The notes beneath the pieces are model-generated. The model was given only the letters and a program-made list of their open reading frames with translations. It was not told the DNA's origin and made no database searches. DNA of 64,000 nucleotides from Salinirubrum litoreum (GTDB lineage: Archaea; Halobacteriota; Halobacteria; Halobacteriales; Haloferacaceae). This document shows positions 34,801 through 42,763 of this stretch, in pieces (position 1 is the stretch's first letter; the number at the start of each line of letters is the position of its first letter). Both the position numbers and the translations under genes were made by a program. The stretch lies in the NCBI RefSeq assembly GCF_020567425.1, contig NZ_JAJCVJ010000003.1, forward strand, positions 434,001 through 498,000, written 5' to 3'.

Positions 34801-37625
34801 GCCGTGTCGGTCGTCGTCAGATCTGTCGTGTCGTCGCCGTCGAAGTCCCACCGGTACTCCGCGATGGCACCGGTCGACCCGGTGCCGCTGAACTCGACTG
34901 GCTGGCCGAGCGTCTGTTGGGTCGTGTTGGCAGTGACGTTCGCCGACAGCCCCTCTTCGACGTTGACGATCTGGCCGACCGTGTCGGTGTTGCCCGCCGA
35001 GTCTGTGACGGTCAAGCTGACGTTGTAGACACCGGGCGTCGTGTAGGTGTACGTCGGTGCGACACCCGATCCGCTTCCGCCGTCACCGAAGCTCCAGTCG
35101 TAGCTAACGATGCCCACGTCGTCCGAGGAGGCGGAGGCGTCGAAGGTCAGCTCCTCGCCGGTCCGGGGATTCTCGGGGGCGTCGAAGCTGGCGACCGGGT
35201 CCTCGGTGTCCTCCTCAACTTGGCCGACGGGCGCGTAGAAGTACTGCCGACCGCTGGGCAGCGCGCTCCCGGACTGCTGGATCAGCACCTCGTTCGCCGC
35301 CGTGTCGACACCCGAGGGGTCACCGACCGACTCCCACTGACCACCGGGTCGGTCGTACCGCTGGAGGTTCAGCGTGCTCTCGGTCACCGGCGGCACGTCA
35401 CTGTCCGCGTACGTGAGAGTCAGGTCGAGGACGCGTCCGGCGTCCCCGCCCGCCCCGACGACCTTCAGTTGCCGACCGATTGTCTGGTTGTTCGGTGGCT
35501 GCGTCGAGAGATCGTTCCGCTCGAGGCCACCGAGACCGAGGTTCTGTGCCTCACTGAAGGAGACCGTCTCGCGGTTCAGCCCGAGCGTGAAGTTCTCCGC
35601 CTGCATGTTCGCGGTCCGGCTCTGATCGTCGTAGACGAAGTGGAGGTAGTCGTACCGTTCGTTGTCGACCGATCGACTGTCGAAGATCGACACGTCCGTC
35701 ACGGCCTCCTCGAAGTGGAAGCCCCAGAGGTTGCCGACTGCGGTGTTGTTCCGGAGGACGATGCCACTCGCTTGCCGGTGGGCGAACCCGAGGGAGTTGT
35801 CCTCGGCACGACTGTCGGCGATCAACACCTCGTCGGCCTCGATGGCCCACGTGCCGTCGATGCTCCCTCGGGCGGTGACGTTCCGCATCTCGCCGCCGGT
35901 GAGGAATCTGTAGTGGACGCCGACGAGCCAGTCGTTCGTCTCGACGTTCGTGACTGTGACGTTGCCGATCCGGTCGCCGTTGCCGGTGCCGTGCGCGTAG
36001 ACGCCGTACGTCCCCGCCCTGTTGGCGGCCGCGCGGTCGAAGTCGAGCAAGTGGTCGTTCCCGTCGAAGTTCACGTCGCTAGTGGTGATCTCGATACAGT
36101 AGTCGACCGTCTGGTCGGGCTGATCGCTCGTCAGTTCGTAGCTGCCCTCGCCGACGATCAGCGTACACTGATCGAGCGCGAGCGTCTCACCCGACTCGGC
36201 GAACCCCACGTCGCGGGTGCTTGTCGCGGTGTCCGTGTTTCCGTTCCCATCCGTCACCGTTACGGTCGGCTCGAACAGTCCGGGGTCGGTGTACTCGGTG
36301 GTGATCGTCGGGCCGGTCGTCGTCTCGTCGACCTCGCCGTCGCCCTGGAAGTCCCACTGGTACTCGTCGATCCCGCTGTCGTCGGTCGACGCCGAGGCGT
36401 TCAGCCGGACCGTCTGCTGGCCGGCCGACTCCACCGAGAGGCTCGCGGTAGGTGACTCGGTGTCACCGGGCGCGTTCACCGTGACGGTCGCTTCGTCGGT
36501 GTTCCCGCCGGGATCAACCGCCGTGACGGTCGCGTCGTAGGTTCCGGATGCCACGTACTCGTGTTGGACGACCGGCTTCTCGGTCTCGCGGTCGATCTCG
36601 CCGTCACCGTCGAAGTCCCAGAGATAGCCGACGACGCTCCCGTTGTCCGTCGACCCGGTCGCGTCGAAGGTGAACGTGTCGCCGTTCTGTGTCGCCGAGA
36701 GATCGGCGGCTGGCGGATCAGTGTCACAGCCCCCGCGTGTAATCGTCACGTTCCGGTTCATGTCGAGGGTACCGGCCGAGCCCTCCACACCCCGGACGAA
36801 CCAGTTCTCGATGCTGTTGTCGTCGAGGTAGTCACCGTCACCGTCGGCGTCTTCCCAGCCCTCCTCGGTGACGAACTCCTCGGTCAGCGGGAAGTCAGAC
36901 TCCCCGTTGAACTGCGGCTGAATCTGGACGACGCCGAGATCGGCACCCTCGAAGCCTTCGATGGCCCCGCCGTCGTTCCGGTCGTTCGCCCAGAACCATT
37001 GGTAGTGTGACCGGCCGGCGTCCCGGTCGTGGCGAACCACGTCGTCACGGAAGTTATTGGACTCCGGCTGGAAGTAGAAATCGTCCTCAACCGCCCAGCG
37101 TGTCGTGACGCCGCGATCGATGGCGGCCTGGTCCTCGACGTCTTGGAAGCCCTCGGACGGGATCCCGGAGACGTTGAACGTCACAGTCCCGCCGTGGTCG
37201 GTGTCGTCGTCGAACCTGTCGTGCAGGAAGACGAGGCTGGTGCCGTTCGTTCCGTTGTAGAGGAACAACTGGGACTCGCTGTCGACTTGGAGGTCACGTG
37301 TCCCATAGGAACTGAACTGCCCGGTGGGGTCCGTGGTCGGGCTCCGGTAGTCGTAGAAGTCCTCAACCGACTCGGTGCCGTCCCCGAGCGGGGAGACGAC
37401 GTAACAGACGCCGGGTTGGGAGACAGAGTAGTGAGCGGCGTCTTCCGTGTTCGCCGCGTGGTCCGCGAGTGCGACTCCGACGCCACCGACCGTCATCGTC
37501 GAGGTTACGACGAGCAGACTCAGTGCGAGGGAGAGTATCCGGCGGACCTGTTCTGTAGACGAGACCGTCGGCCGATGAACAGGGCGTTCGTCAGTCACGC
37601 CAGAAGGGTCGCCCCTGATACCCAT
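31803..37625 (-). CDS. Giant PKD-repeat, beta-helix, CARDB surface protein with PGF-CTERM anchor
   Basis: 1940 residues. Start taken at the ATG at 37625, from which a Sec signal (RRILSLALSLLVVTSTMTVG) follows; the frame upstream is Pro/Arg-rich and excluded. After about 300 residues of unique N-terminus come 2 PKD domains, a NosD-like right-handed beta-helix (roughly residues 480-760, LLDFDRAAANRAGTYGVYAH), then 10 more PKD domains (EYEWDFDGDG, GTYTITLTVTD). An 18-Gly linker, two CARDB domains and TTTTTPGFGVLVALLALLAA followed by RRRS complete it: a PGF-CTERM signal for archaeosortase-mediated lipid anchoring. Many NxT/S sequons make it a likely glycoprotein. Adhesion or matrix role is inferred from architecture. 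Confidence 0.93.
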   Translation of the reverse strand: MGIRGDPSGVTDERPVHRPTVSSTEQVRRILSLALSLLVVTSTMTVGGVGVALADHAANTEDAAHYSVSQPGVCYVVSPLGDGTESVEDFYDYRSPTTDPTGQFSSYGTRDLQVDSESQLFLYNGTNGTSLVFLHDRFDDDTDHGGTVTFNVSGIPSEGFQDVEDQAAIDRGVTTRWAVEDDFYFQPESNNFRDDVVRHDRDAGRSHYQWFWANDRNDGGAIEGFEGADLGVVQIQPQFNGESDFPLTEEFVTEEGWEDADGDGDYLDDNSIENWFVRGVEGSAGTLDMNRNVTITRGGCDTDPPAADLSATQNGDTFTFDATGSTDNGSVVGYLWDFDGDGEIDRETEKPVVQHEYVASGTYDATVTAVDPGGNTDEATVTVNAPGDTESPTASLSVESAGQQTVRLNASASTDDSGIDEYQWDFQGDGEVDETTTGPTITTEYTDPGLFEPTVTVTDGNGNTDTATSTRDVGFAESGETLALDQCTLIVGEGSYELTSDQPDQTVDYCIEITTSDVNFDGNDHLLDFDRAAANRAGTYGVYAHGTGNGDRIGNVTVTNVETNDWLVGVHYRFLTGGEMRNVTARGSIDGTWAIEADEVLIADSRAEDNSLGFAHRQASGIVLRNNTAVGNLWGFHFEEAVTDVSIFDSRSVDNERYDYLHFVYDDQSRTANMQAENFTLGLNRETVSFSEAQNLGLGGLERNDLSTQPPNNQTIGRQLKVVGAGGDAGRVLDLTLTYADSDVPPVTESTLNLQRYDRPGGQWESVGDPSGVDTAANEVLIQQSGSALPSGRQYFYAPVGQVEEDTEDPVASFDAPENPRTGEELTFDASASSDDVGIVSYDWSFGDGGSGSGVAPTYTYTTPGVYNVSLTVTDSAGNTDTVGQIVNVEEGLSANVTANTTQQTLGQPVEFSGTGSTGAIAEYRWDFDGDDTTDLTTTDTAVVEHTYDETGTYEATLAVVDSDNNTSFDSVQVEIVDENAPPTARIDAPENATVGESVSLDGLGSTDPNGDDTIANYTWDYGDGQTDTGVTVGHTYETAGTYTITLTVTDDAGASNTTSQVIEVTEAGNTPPTANFTVSANPTVGDDVQFDAAASSDVDGQIESYEWDFGDGNTSTGETATNVYGGSGTYTVELTVTDDDGATDTTTREVTVTEPAEELTANVTADQQTVELGNTVTFNASSSTGEIESYEWNFDDGNTTQTASPTVPHTYEATGQYTVTLVVVGQNGGSATDEVTVTVQDTTDPVADFTADPTSVSLGGTVEFDAGASSDASGITDYEWSFGDSATGSGEVVEHTYTTLPDGGTYPVTLTVTDANGNTGTVTQEISVTDDEDPVAEIDVPTTRKTGETFVANGSGSSDNDEVVSYEWDFDTSDDTAVDATGATPEFAYETAGTYEVRLTVEDASGNTATATATITVEERDEDDPIADLTATPSEVGIGETITLDASGSSDNTAITEYRWDFDGDGTAEEATTASSIDTSYDRAGPVTATVTVVDDAGNTANDSVSITVVDRSIPQAEFDAPETVEAGTQVAVDASNSSDAEGITNYEWTFGDGTSASGETATHTYSATGTYQIILTVEDADGNSDTAQQSVEVTDTTKPTADLYAPDEVDEDDPIRMNAGNSTDNGQIAEYEWDFDGDGQIDRTTASATVQHTYESDGEQNASVRVVDTEGNAATANRTISVQNSGGGGGGGGGGGGGGGGGGNVPSANVGFTGLNATDEVFVGDPYAVTVNLRNTGEVLGNADISVFVDGERVDQRQIGVPTGNRRAIEISRQFDEPGTYDVGVHVRTSSGIGTENQTVVVTERQPDIGVSSVELNRTTLSAGGSVLVTATVENTGTAEGTEDVSLTVFGDEVATEQIALQAGETATVTFVQQFNAVGEYDVLVGGERVTVTVEPGDDGGSGAEDPGEETTTTTPGFGVLVALLALLAAALLARRRS
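32511..32564 (-). repeat. Trinucleotide run encoding 18 consecutive glycines
   Basis: 54 bases of GGN codons (on the plus strand GCC/ACC/TCC triplets) inside the PKD protein gene, between the last PKD and first CARDB domain. The codons are mixed (GGT, GGC, GGA, GGG), so it is partly degenerate and not a pure microsatellite, but it is the kind of tract that can change length by slippage and so alter stalk flexibility. Confidence 0.9.
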
Positions 37626-37884
37626 TGTTATGGATGGACTATGCGCGCTCACACGCGGAAAGTGGAACCGAGGCGGCGACTGACAGGGTCTCACCGGCGG
37701 TGGAGAGGGACGAAGTGGCGACTGAAAGAAACAGCCCGAGGAGTGACCGGCGGCACTACCGGCGATAACGAGTGTTCGACCGCGAGACGCGATCGGTTGG
37801 TGAGGCCACACAGCGAGGGCCGCGTGGACAGCGACGACAGCGACCGTCGGACGACGGCCGACTCGGTGCTCGCGACCGCGACGG

Positions 37885-38160
37885 CTAGATCATGTCGGTC
37901 GCCTCCATGCGGTCCCAGACGCGTTCGCCCTCCTCGGTGATGCCGTAGACGCGGCCCTTCCGCTGGTCTTCGGAGACGAGCAACTCGACGAGCTCCTTCT
38001 CTCGGAGTTCGCCGAGCGCCCGCGAGACGTGTGCGATGGCGAAGTCGGCCTCGCCAGCGATCTGTGAGGGGGTCGCCGGCCCGTCGACGAGTCGGCGCAG
38101 TACGGCAGTTCGATACTGCGAGCGGATCACGTAGCTTACTAAATCCCAGTCGTTCGTCAT
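37885..38160 (-). CDS. Winged helix-turn-helix transcription regulator
   Basis: 91 residues from the ATG at 38160 (MTNDWDLVSYVIRSQ); an in-frame GTG at 38178 would add six residues. The sequence follows the haloarchaeal MarR/ArsR-like pattern: YRTAVLRRLVDGPATPSQIA, recognition helix AIAHVSRALGELREKELVEL, then a wing (EDQRKGRVYGITEEGERVWD). Single-domain DNA-binding protein, with no sensor. It is divergent across an AT-rich 456-bp region from the gene at 38617, and may regulate that region or the PKD gene. Target unknown. Confidence 0.87.
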   Translation of the reverse strand: MTNDWDLVSYVIRSQYRTAVLRRLVDGPATPSQIAGEADFAIAHVSRALGELREKELVELLVSEDQRKGRVYGITEEGERVWDRMEATDMI

Positions 38161-38616
38161 GAGTTGGTGGTCGGTCACTCACCTTCGAACGGGAGGCTAC
38201 ATAATGGGTTGTGATAATACACCGGATAAACGACCAATTAACTAATCTTTGTACCATGATTAACTGCGTATGGTTATCTTTATCGAACTGTCGTCCCGAT
38301 GAGAGTCAGAAACTTCTCAGTTGTAAGTTCGGTCTACACACCCCGCGCGTGAGGGTCGATCCACCCAGAAGTATTCATTCGGTAGTGTGTACGGGGGGTC
38401 TCCCGGCGGCCTGCTGACCGGCGATCAATCGGTCCGCTGGCTTGAACGGATTGGCGTATATATCTGTGATTAACGTCGTACGTGATCGGGTCGAGTTCGC
38501 CACGAACGGGAGACAGATTTCTGACTAGACAGAATTCGTATGTGTACGGCAGGAACTGCGTACCGACCGTTATCGGCTCAATAGTTATGAGGTGATCCTG
38601 ACAGGGTACTCCTGCG
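38161..38616. promoter_or_regulatory. AT-rich divergent intergenic region
   Basis: 456 bases noticeably AT-richer than the surroundings (for example ACCAATTAACTAATC near 38232, TGGTTATCTTTATCG near 38271, GGCGTATATATCTGTGATTA near 38453). No convincing gene. A TATA-like AGTTATGAG is about 31 nt before the ATG at 38617. Both flanking genes encode winged-helix proteins, so regulatory sites are expected here. Confidence 0.6.
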
Positions 38617-39294
38617 ATGTCAAGCCGTGCCACCAACCCCACGGGAAGCCGACAGCTACAGGACGACGACAGTGGAGACGCTGGCGACGAGCAACAGGAC
38701 GCTGCCGAGCAGACACAGGCCGAGGCCGAGCGTGAACCGGTCGAGTTGTCGCTCGATACGATCTTCGAGATCCTGAAGAACCAGCGCCGCCGCTACGTGC
38801 TGAAGTACCTGCGCGAGGCGACCGGGACGGTCCAGCTCAACGAACTGGCCGATCAGGTCGCCGCCTGGGAGAACGACAAGGCGGTCGGACTCGTCTCCTC
38901 GAACGAGCGCAAGCGCGTCTACGTCGGCCTCTACCAGTGCCATCTGACAAAGATGGACGACTCGGGCGTCATCGACTTCGATCAGTACCGCGGCACCATC
39001 GAGGTGCGCCCGGCCATCGACCGACTCTACGAGTATCTCGACTTCGGCGAGGAGACCGAGGAGGAACCGGAACCGGCCTGGGACCGCTACTACACCGGTA
39101 TCGCGGTCGGCGGTCTCGCACTGGCGCTCGCCGGGCTGGCGATTCCGACGGTCCCGCTCGGACTGCTGGGCTTCCTGCTCGCGACCGTCCTCGCGGTGGC
39201 CGTCGTCGGTGTGACGGCCGCGTCCACGCTCCAGGCACAGGACCTCTCGCTCGACGCCGTTCCCGCACAGTTCGTCGCCGATGACGAGGCGTAA
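38617..39294 (+). CDS. Winged-helix domain plus two-membrane-segment protein (DUF7344 type), copy A
   Basis: 225 residues. A disordered acidic N-terminus (1-40), then the winged-helix domain ELSLDTIFEILKNQRRRYVL through GLYQCHLTKMDDSGVIDFDQ, then two membrane helices (YYTGIAVGGLALALAGLAI, LLGFLLATVLAVAVVGVTAA). I believe the wHTH domain is the haloarchaeal DUF7344 family. The layout suggests a membrane-tethered DNA-binding or signalling protein. A paralogue with the same layout is at 44959-45561. A 24-nt gap precedes the DUF1616 gene, so probably co-transcribed. Confidence 0.8.
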   Translation: MSSRATNPTGSRQLQDDDSGDAGDEQQDAAEQTQAEAEREPVELSLDTIFEILKNQRRRYVLKYLREATGTVQLNELADQVAAWENDKAVGLVSSNERKRVYVGLYQCHLTKMDDSGVIDFDQYRGTIEVRPAIDRLYEYLDFGEETEEEPEPAWDRYYTGIAVGGLALALAGLAIPTVPLGLLGFLLATVLAVAVVGVTAASTLQAQDLSLDAVPAQFVADDEA

Positions 39295-39318
39295 GTCGCC
39301 GGCCCCTCCGGAGTTTCA

Positions 39319-40389
39319 ATGATCAGAACTATCGTGACACAGGTCATCGAGATGGCCGCCCTGCGACGCCGTGCCGGACTCCTGCTCCGTGCGATCACGG
39401 AGTTCCCGGCCGACCTCGCGGTGGTCCTCCTCTACACGCTGGTCTCGTCGGTGCTCCTCGCCCGCCCGGCCCTGACCAGCGACGCCTTCCGGACCGCGCT
39501 GGCGGTCCCCCTGCTGTTCGTCGTCCCCGGCTACGTCCTCCTCGCGGTGCTGTTTCCCAGACGAAGCCGCCCGGACCCCGCGACCGCCTCCCCGCTAGTC
39601 GCCAGCCCCACCTCGTCGCTCCCGCTCCACGCCCGCGGTATCGACGGAGTCGAGCGTGGCGTCCTCTCGTTCGGTCTGAGCCTTGTCGTCGTTCCGCTGT
39701 TGGCCGTGACCTACGTACTGCTGCCGGTGTCCTTCACCCCGCAGACGGCGGTCGCGGTCGCCGGCGGGTTCGTCCTGCTCTGTATCGCGGTCGCCGCGAT
39801 CAGGCGTGCGGCGGTCCCGCGCGAGGACCGGTTCTCGCTGGCGCTCGGCCACTACGCCGAGCGTGCCCGTGCCGGACTCACGGAGACGACGAGACTGGAC
39901 GCGGGGCTGAACGTCCTGCTGGCGATCTGTGTCGTCGTCGGCCTCTCGGCGGTCGGCTACGCCGCCGTGAACCCGCAGGACGCGACACAGTACACGGAGG
40001 TCACGCTCCTCACGCAGTCGGACTCGGGCGACCTCGTCGCCGGAAACTACCCCGACGAGTTCGTACGCGGGGAGCCACAGCCCCTGACCGTCTCGATCAC
40101 GAACCGTGAAGACGCCCGCCAGACCTACGAGGTGGTGGTGGTCGTCCAGCGCGTCCGTGACGAGGGTGGATCGCCGACGATCCTCGAACAGCGACGCGTC
40201 GACGACTTCAGTTTGACAGCCGATGCCGGCGAGACCACGCAGGTCCAACACGCCGCCCAGTCACCCATCTCGGGTGAGAACCTGCGGCTGGTCTACCTCG
40301 TCTACGACGGGACCCCGCCGGACCGCCCGACGACCGACAACGCCTACCGCTACGTCCACCTCTGGATAGACGTGAGTGATCCCGCATAA
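39319..40389 (+). CDS. DUF1616 membrane protein
   Basis: 356 residues. N-terminal membrane helices include ADLAVVLLYTLVSSVLLARP and AVPLLFVVPGYVLLAVLFPR, then LSFGLSLVVVPLLAVTYVLL and FVLLCIAVAAI, and a fifth near LNVLLAICVVVGLSAVGYAA. An extracytoplasmic C-terminal beta domain follows (EVTLLTQSDSGDLVAGNYPD, LTVSITNREDARQTYEVVVV), typical of DUF1616 proteins. These often occur in archaeal surface-glycan loci, though their function is not known. Start could also be the internal Met at residue 12 (MAALRRR). Confidence 0.87.
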   Translation: MIRTIVTQVIEMAALRRRAGLLLRAITEFPADLAVVLLYTLVSSVLLARPALTSDAFRTALAVPLLFVVPGYVLLAVLFPRRSRPDPATASPLVASPTSSLPLHARGIDGVERGVLSFGLSLVVVPLLAVTYVLLPVSFTPQTAVAVAGGFVLLCIAVAAIRRAAVPREDRFSLALGHYAERARAGLTETTRLDAGLNVLLAICVVVGLSAVGYAAVNPQDATQYTEVTLLTQSDSGDLVAGNYPDEFVRGEPQPLTVSITNREDARQTYEVVVVVQRVRDEGGSPTILEQRRVDDFSLTADAGETTQVQHAAQSPISGENLRLVYLVYDGTPPDRPTTDNAYRYVHLWIDVSDPA

Positions 40390-40440
40390 CCCGCCCCCTG
40401 CCACGTCAGCCGGCGTTCACGACTGCGTGAGGTCCGACTG

Positions 40441-41046
40441 ATGTGGCCGTGGGAACACGCCGCCGTCGCGTATCTCGCCTACTCGCTGAGCGTCCGCGCC
40501 GCGACCGGCCGCGCTCCCCGCGAGTGGCCGGTGGTCGCGGTCGCGTTCGGCTCGCAGTTCCCCGACCTGATCGACAAGCCGGCCGAGTGGGTGTTCGCGG
40601 TCCTGCCCTCCACGGGTGTCGCGCACAGCGTCTTCACCGCGATTCCGCTGACGCTCGTCCTGCTGGCGGTCGGCTACCGCCGGGGCTGGTTACAGGTCTC
40701 GACCGGCTTCTCGGTCGGCTACCTCCTCCACCTGCCGGGTGACGTCTACTACGGGGTGATCCTCGGCAACGAGCCCTCGTACGACACGGTGCTCTGGCCG
40801 CTGGTGCCCGGCGACGTGCAGTCGAACGTGGACCTGTTCGCCCTGCTCACGCGCTTCTTCGACCGCTACGCCGAGTTCATCCTCTCGCCGGCGGGCCTCC
40901 CGTACCTGCTCGGCGAGGTGGCGCTGGTCGGCGGTGTGATCGTGCTCTGGCTGGTGGACGGCCGGCCGGGACTCGGCGTCCTCCGGCGACTGCTCTGGCG
41001 GATGATCGGTCGGCCGGGGCGGTCGGTGCGGCCCGAGGATCGGTAG
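40441..41046 (+). CDS. YdjM-like membrane-bound metal-dependent hydrolase
   Basis: 201 residues. It begins MWPWEHAAVAYLAYSL with the conserved His, followed by FGSQFPDLIDKPAEW (the PDL/ID motif of the LexA-regulated YdjM family), STGVAHSVFTAIPLTLVLLA and HLPGDVYYGVIL with further His/Asp. Several hydrophobic helices make it an integral membrane protein. The family's hydrolase label comes from similarity to phospholipase C-like folds; substrate is unknown. It may belong to the same transcription unit as the two genes before it (51-nt gap). Confidence 0.85.
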   Translation: MWPWEHAAVAYLAYSLSVRAATGRAPREWPVVAVAFGSQFPDLIDKPAEWVFAVLPSTGVAHSVFTAIPLTLVLLAVGYRRGWLQVSTGFSVGYLLHLPGDVYYGVILGNEPSYDTVLWPLVPGDVQSNVDLFALLTRFFDRYAEFILSPAGLPYLLGEVALVGGVIVLWLVDGRPGLGVLRRLLWRMIGRPGRSVRPEDR

Positions 41047-41090
41047 CCGTCGCTGATCGCCGGTGGTGTCACTTCCGAGTCGGCGACGGC

Positions 41091-41639
41091 TCAGCAGTGA
41101 TAGTACTTCACGTCGCCGTCGGTGACGTCGATGCAGAACCGCTCGTCCTCGCGTGCGAGCCACACCGGCCAGACCGGATCGGGACCCTGTTCGTCGGGGT
41201 GTGCTTCCTCGTACCTCTCCTTTTGCCGGACGTATCGGTCGAAGATGGCCTGCGTGAGTTCGTCGAGTCCCTCGGTCTTCTCGGTGTCCGGGAAGCGGTT
41301 CCCGCGCTCGTAGGTCACCTCGTAGCCGCCGGCGCTGTCGGCCTGATCGAGAATCTCCTGGTGCGGTGTCGGCAGGTCGGCGTACACCAGTGGGTCCACG
41401 TACTCCGCGTACTCGGTCGGGAACTGGTGTTGAACGAGTCGGATCAGGACGGTCTGCCGTGGTGGCGTCTCGGTCGTCGTGGACTGTGGTGTCGTCGGCG
41501 TGTCGGTCGGTGTCGCCCTGTCAGTCGTCTTCTTCGTCGTCTGGCCCTCGCCGGGTGTCGCACTCCGACCGCGCTCGCCGAGACAACCGCCGAGTACGAC
41601 CGCGCCGAACAGACCGAGGATCGTTCGTCGTGCGGGGAT
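41091..41639 (-). CDS. Tat-type lipoprotein without a standard start codon
   Basis: About 182 residues if read from codon ATC at 41639, giving IPARRTILGLFGAVVLGGCL, a near-ideal twin-arginine lipoprotein signal with lipobox Cys. No ATG, GTG or TTG exists in this frame near that point; the only ATG (41975) lies deep inside the neighbouring acetyltransferase gene. A Thr/Pro linker follows (TTKKTTDRATPTDTPTTPQS), then a folded domain (VLIRLVQHQFPTEYAEYVDP, ERFCIDVTDGDVKYYHC). No family recognised. Either an ATC start is used, or the start codon was lost by mutation or sequencing error. Confidence 0.6.
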   Translation of the reverse strand: MPARRTILGLFGAVVLGGCLGERGRSATPGEGQTTKKTTDRATPTDTPTTPQSTTTETPPRQTVLIRLVQHQFPTEYAEYVDPLVYADLPTPHQEILDQADSAGGYEVTYERGNRFPDTEKTEGLDELTQAIFDRYVRQKERYEEAHPDEQGPDPVWPVWLAREDERFCIDVTDGDVKYYHC

Positions 41640-41699
41640 CCGACCAGAACGCGGTGGCTCCCGGGTAAGTGCTTTCCTGTGCCGAAAAATCGTCGCGTG

Positions 41700-41748
41700 T
41701 CGCCGACGCTTAGCCGTACTCCGAGTCTCGCCGACGCTCAGCCGTACT
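41700..41748. repeat. 28-bp period duplication at the acetyltransferase 3' end
   Basis: TCGCCGACGCTTAGCCGTAC (from 41700) and TCGCCGACGCTCAGCCGTAC (from 41728) extend over 21 bases with one mismatch. The second copy contains the real stop of the GNAT gene (TGA on the minus strand); the first copy carries a duplicated relic of it as TAA. It lies just upstream of the lipoprotein gene that lacks a normal start. Confidence 0.85.
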
Positions 41749-42763
41749 GCTTGTAGAGGTGTGCGGCCGCCCGAATTACCGGATGGCCGAACTCCGCGAC
41801 GTGGTACGCCGACAGCTCCGGACTCCACTTCGCCTTGTACTTGTTCAGGCGTTGTGTGTTCGCCCCGATCAGGTCGTAGGCGGTCGCGCCGCGTTCTCTC
41901 CCTGCTGTCATCAGGTGCCAGTCGAGCAGGTCGTTCACCGGCAGGTCGCAGTCGAAGTCCACCGCGCCCTGCCACCGGTAGATCGTCTCCCCGCCGTCGA
42001 CCGCGAGAATCCCACCGACGAACTCGCCGTCGGCGTGGCAGACGGTCGGGCGGATCGAACCCTCGGGAAGGGCCTCGTACAGGTCGACCGCGAACTCGGG
42101 CGTCAGGTCGTAGGGCTCGTCCTGTTCGGCGTAGCGGTCTGCGACCATCCCGACGATTCGCCGCACGTCGCTCGCGTCACCCTCAGTGATCTCGTAGGCG
42201 TCCGCGTCCGTGTTCCGGACGTTCTTCCGGGCGTCACTGCTGAAGGAGGCCAGCATCTCGTCGTCCGGCCGGTCGACGTCGACGACGTAGGTGTACGCCG
42301 GCGACACCTCGAAGCCGCCCCACTGGAGCGGCCTGAGGTCGTCGTACCGGGTCGTCGTCCGGAGGTGGCCGTAGCGGTAGCCGACCTCCTGGGCCAGCAG
42401 GTCGAGACAGCTCTCGACGAACTGCTGGTGTCTGCGCTCTGCCTTCCGGGTCGAGAGCTTCTGGTGGTTCAGCAGCGCCGGTCCGAGATACGGCACCAGC
42501 AGGTTCGGCGGCGGCGAGAACAGGGTGCCGAGACCCGCAGTCGTCAGCCCGAAGCCGGGGAAGATGCCGACCGGTTCCTGGCCTTTGTAGCCGACCAGCG
42601 TGTGCAGGTCGCTCCCCGAGTGGTCGGCACAGGCTTCCAGTGCCTCGTACCGGTGGAAGGGCGTCCCCTGTGGCGACTGCTCGACGAACCGGTTCCACTG
42701 CTCTGCGTCCGCGTCTGTCCCCCCTGTGTCCACCGATCCGAGTCGTTTCACGTCGATGCTCAT
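41738..42763 (-). CDS. FemAB-like GNAT acyltransferase, copy 1
   Basis: 341 residues from the ATG at 42763, which overlaps the stop of the upstream phosphatase gene by ATGA. The N-terminal GNAT lobe has TPFHRYEALEACADHSGSDL and VGIFPGFGLTTAGLGTLFSP; the C-terminal lobe (DUF1479/BioF2-like) has YAEQDEPYDLTPEFAVDLYE, GGILAVDGGETIYRWQGAV and AYDLIGANTQRLNKYKAKW. Such lipid II aminoacyltransferase-like proteins occur widely in archaeal and bacterial exopolysaccharide clusters, but their acyl donor and acceptor are unknown. A clear paralogue is at 54069. Confidence 0.88.
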   Translation of the reverse strand: MSIDVKRLGSVDTGGTDADAEQWNRFVEQSPQGTPFHRYEALEACADHSGSDLHTLVGYKGQEPVGIFPGFGLTTAGLGTLFSPPPNLLVPYLGPALLNHQKLSTRKAERRHQQFVESCLDLLAQEVGYRYGHLRTTTRYDDLRPLQWGGFEVSPAYTYVVDVDRPDDEMLASFSSDARKNVRNTDADAYEITEGDASDVRRIVGMVADRYAEQDEPYDLTPEFAVDLYEALPEGSIRPTVCHADGEFVGGILAVDGGETIYRWQGAVDFDCDLPVNDLLDWHLMTAGRERGATAYDLIGANTQRLNKYKAKWSPELSAYHVAEFGHPVIRAAAHLYKQYG

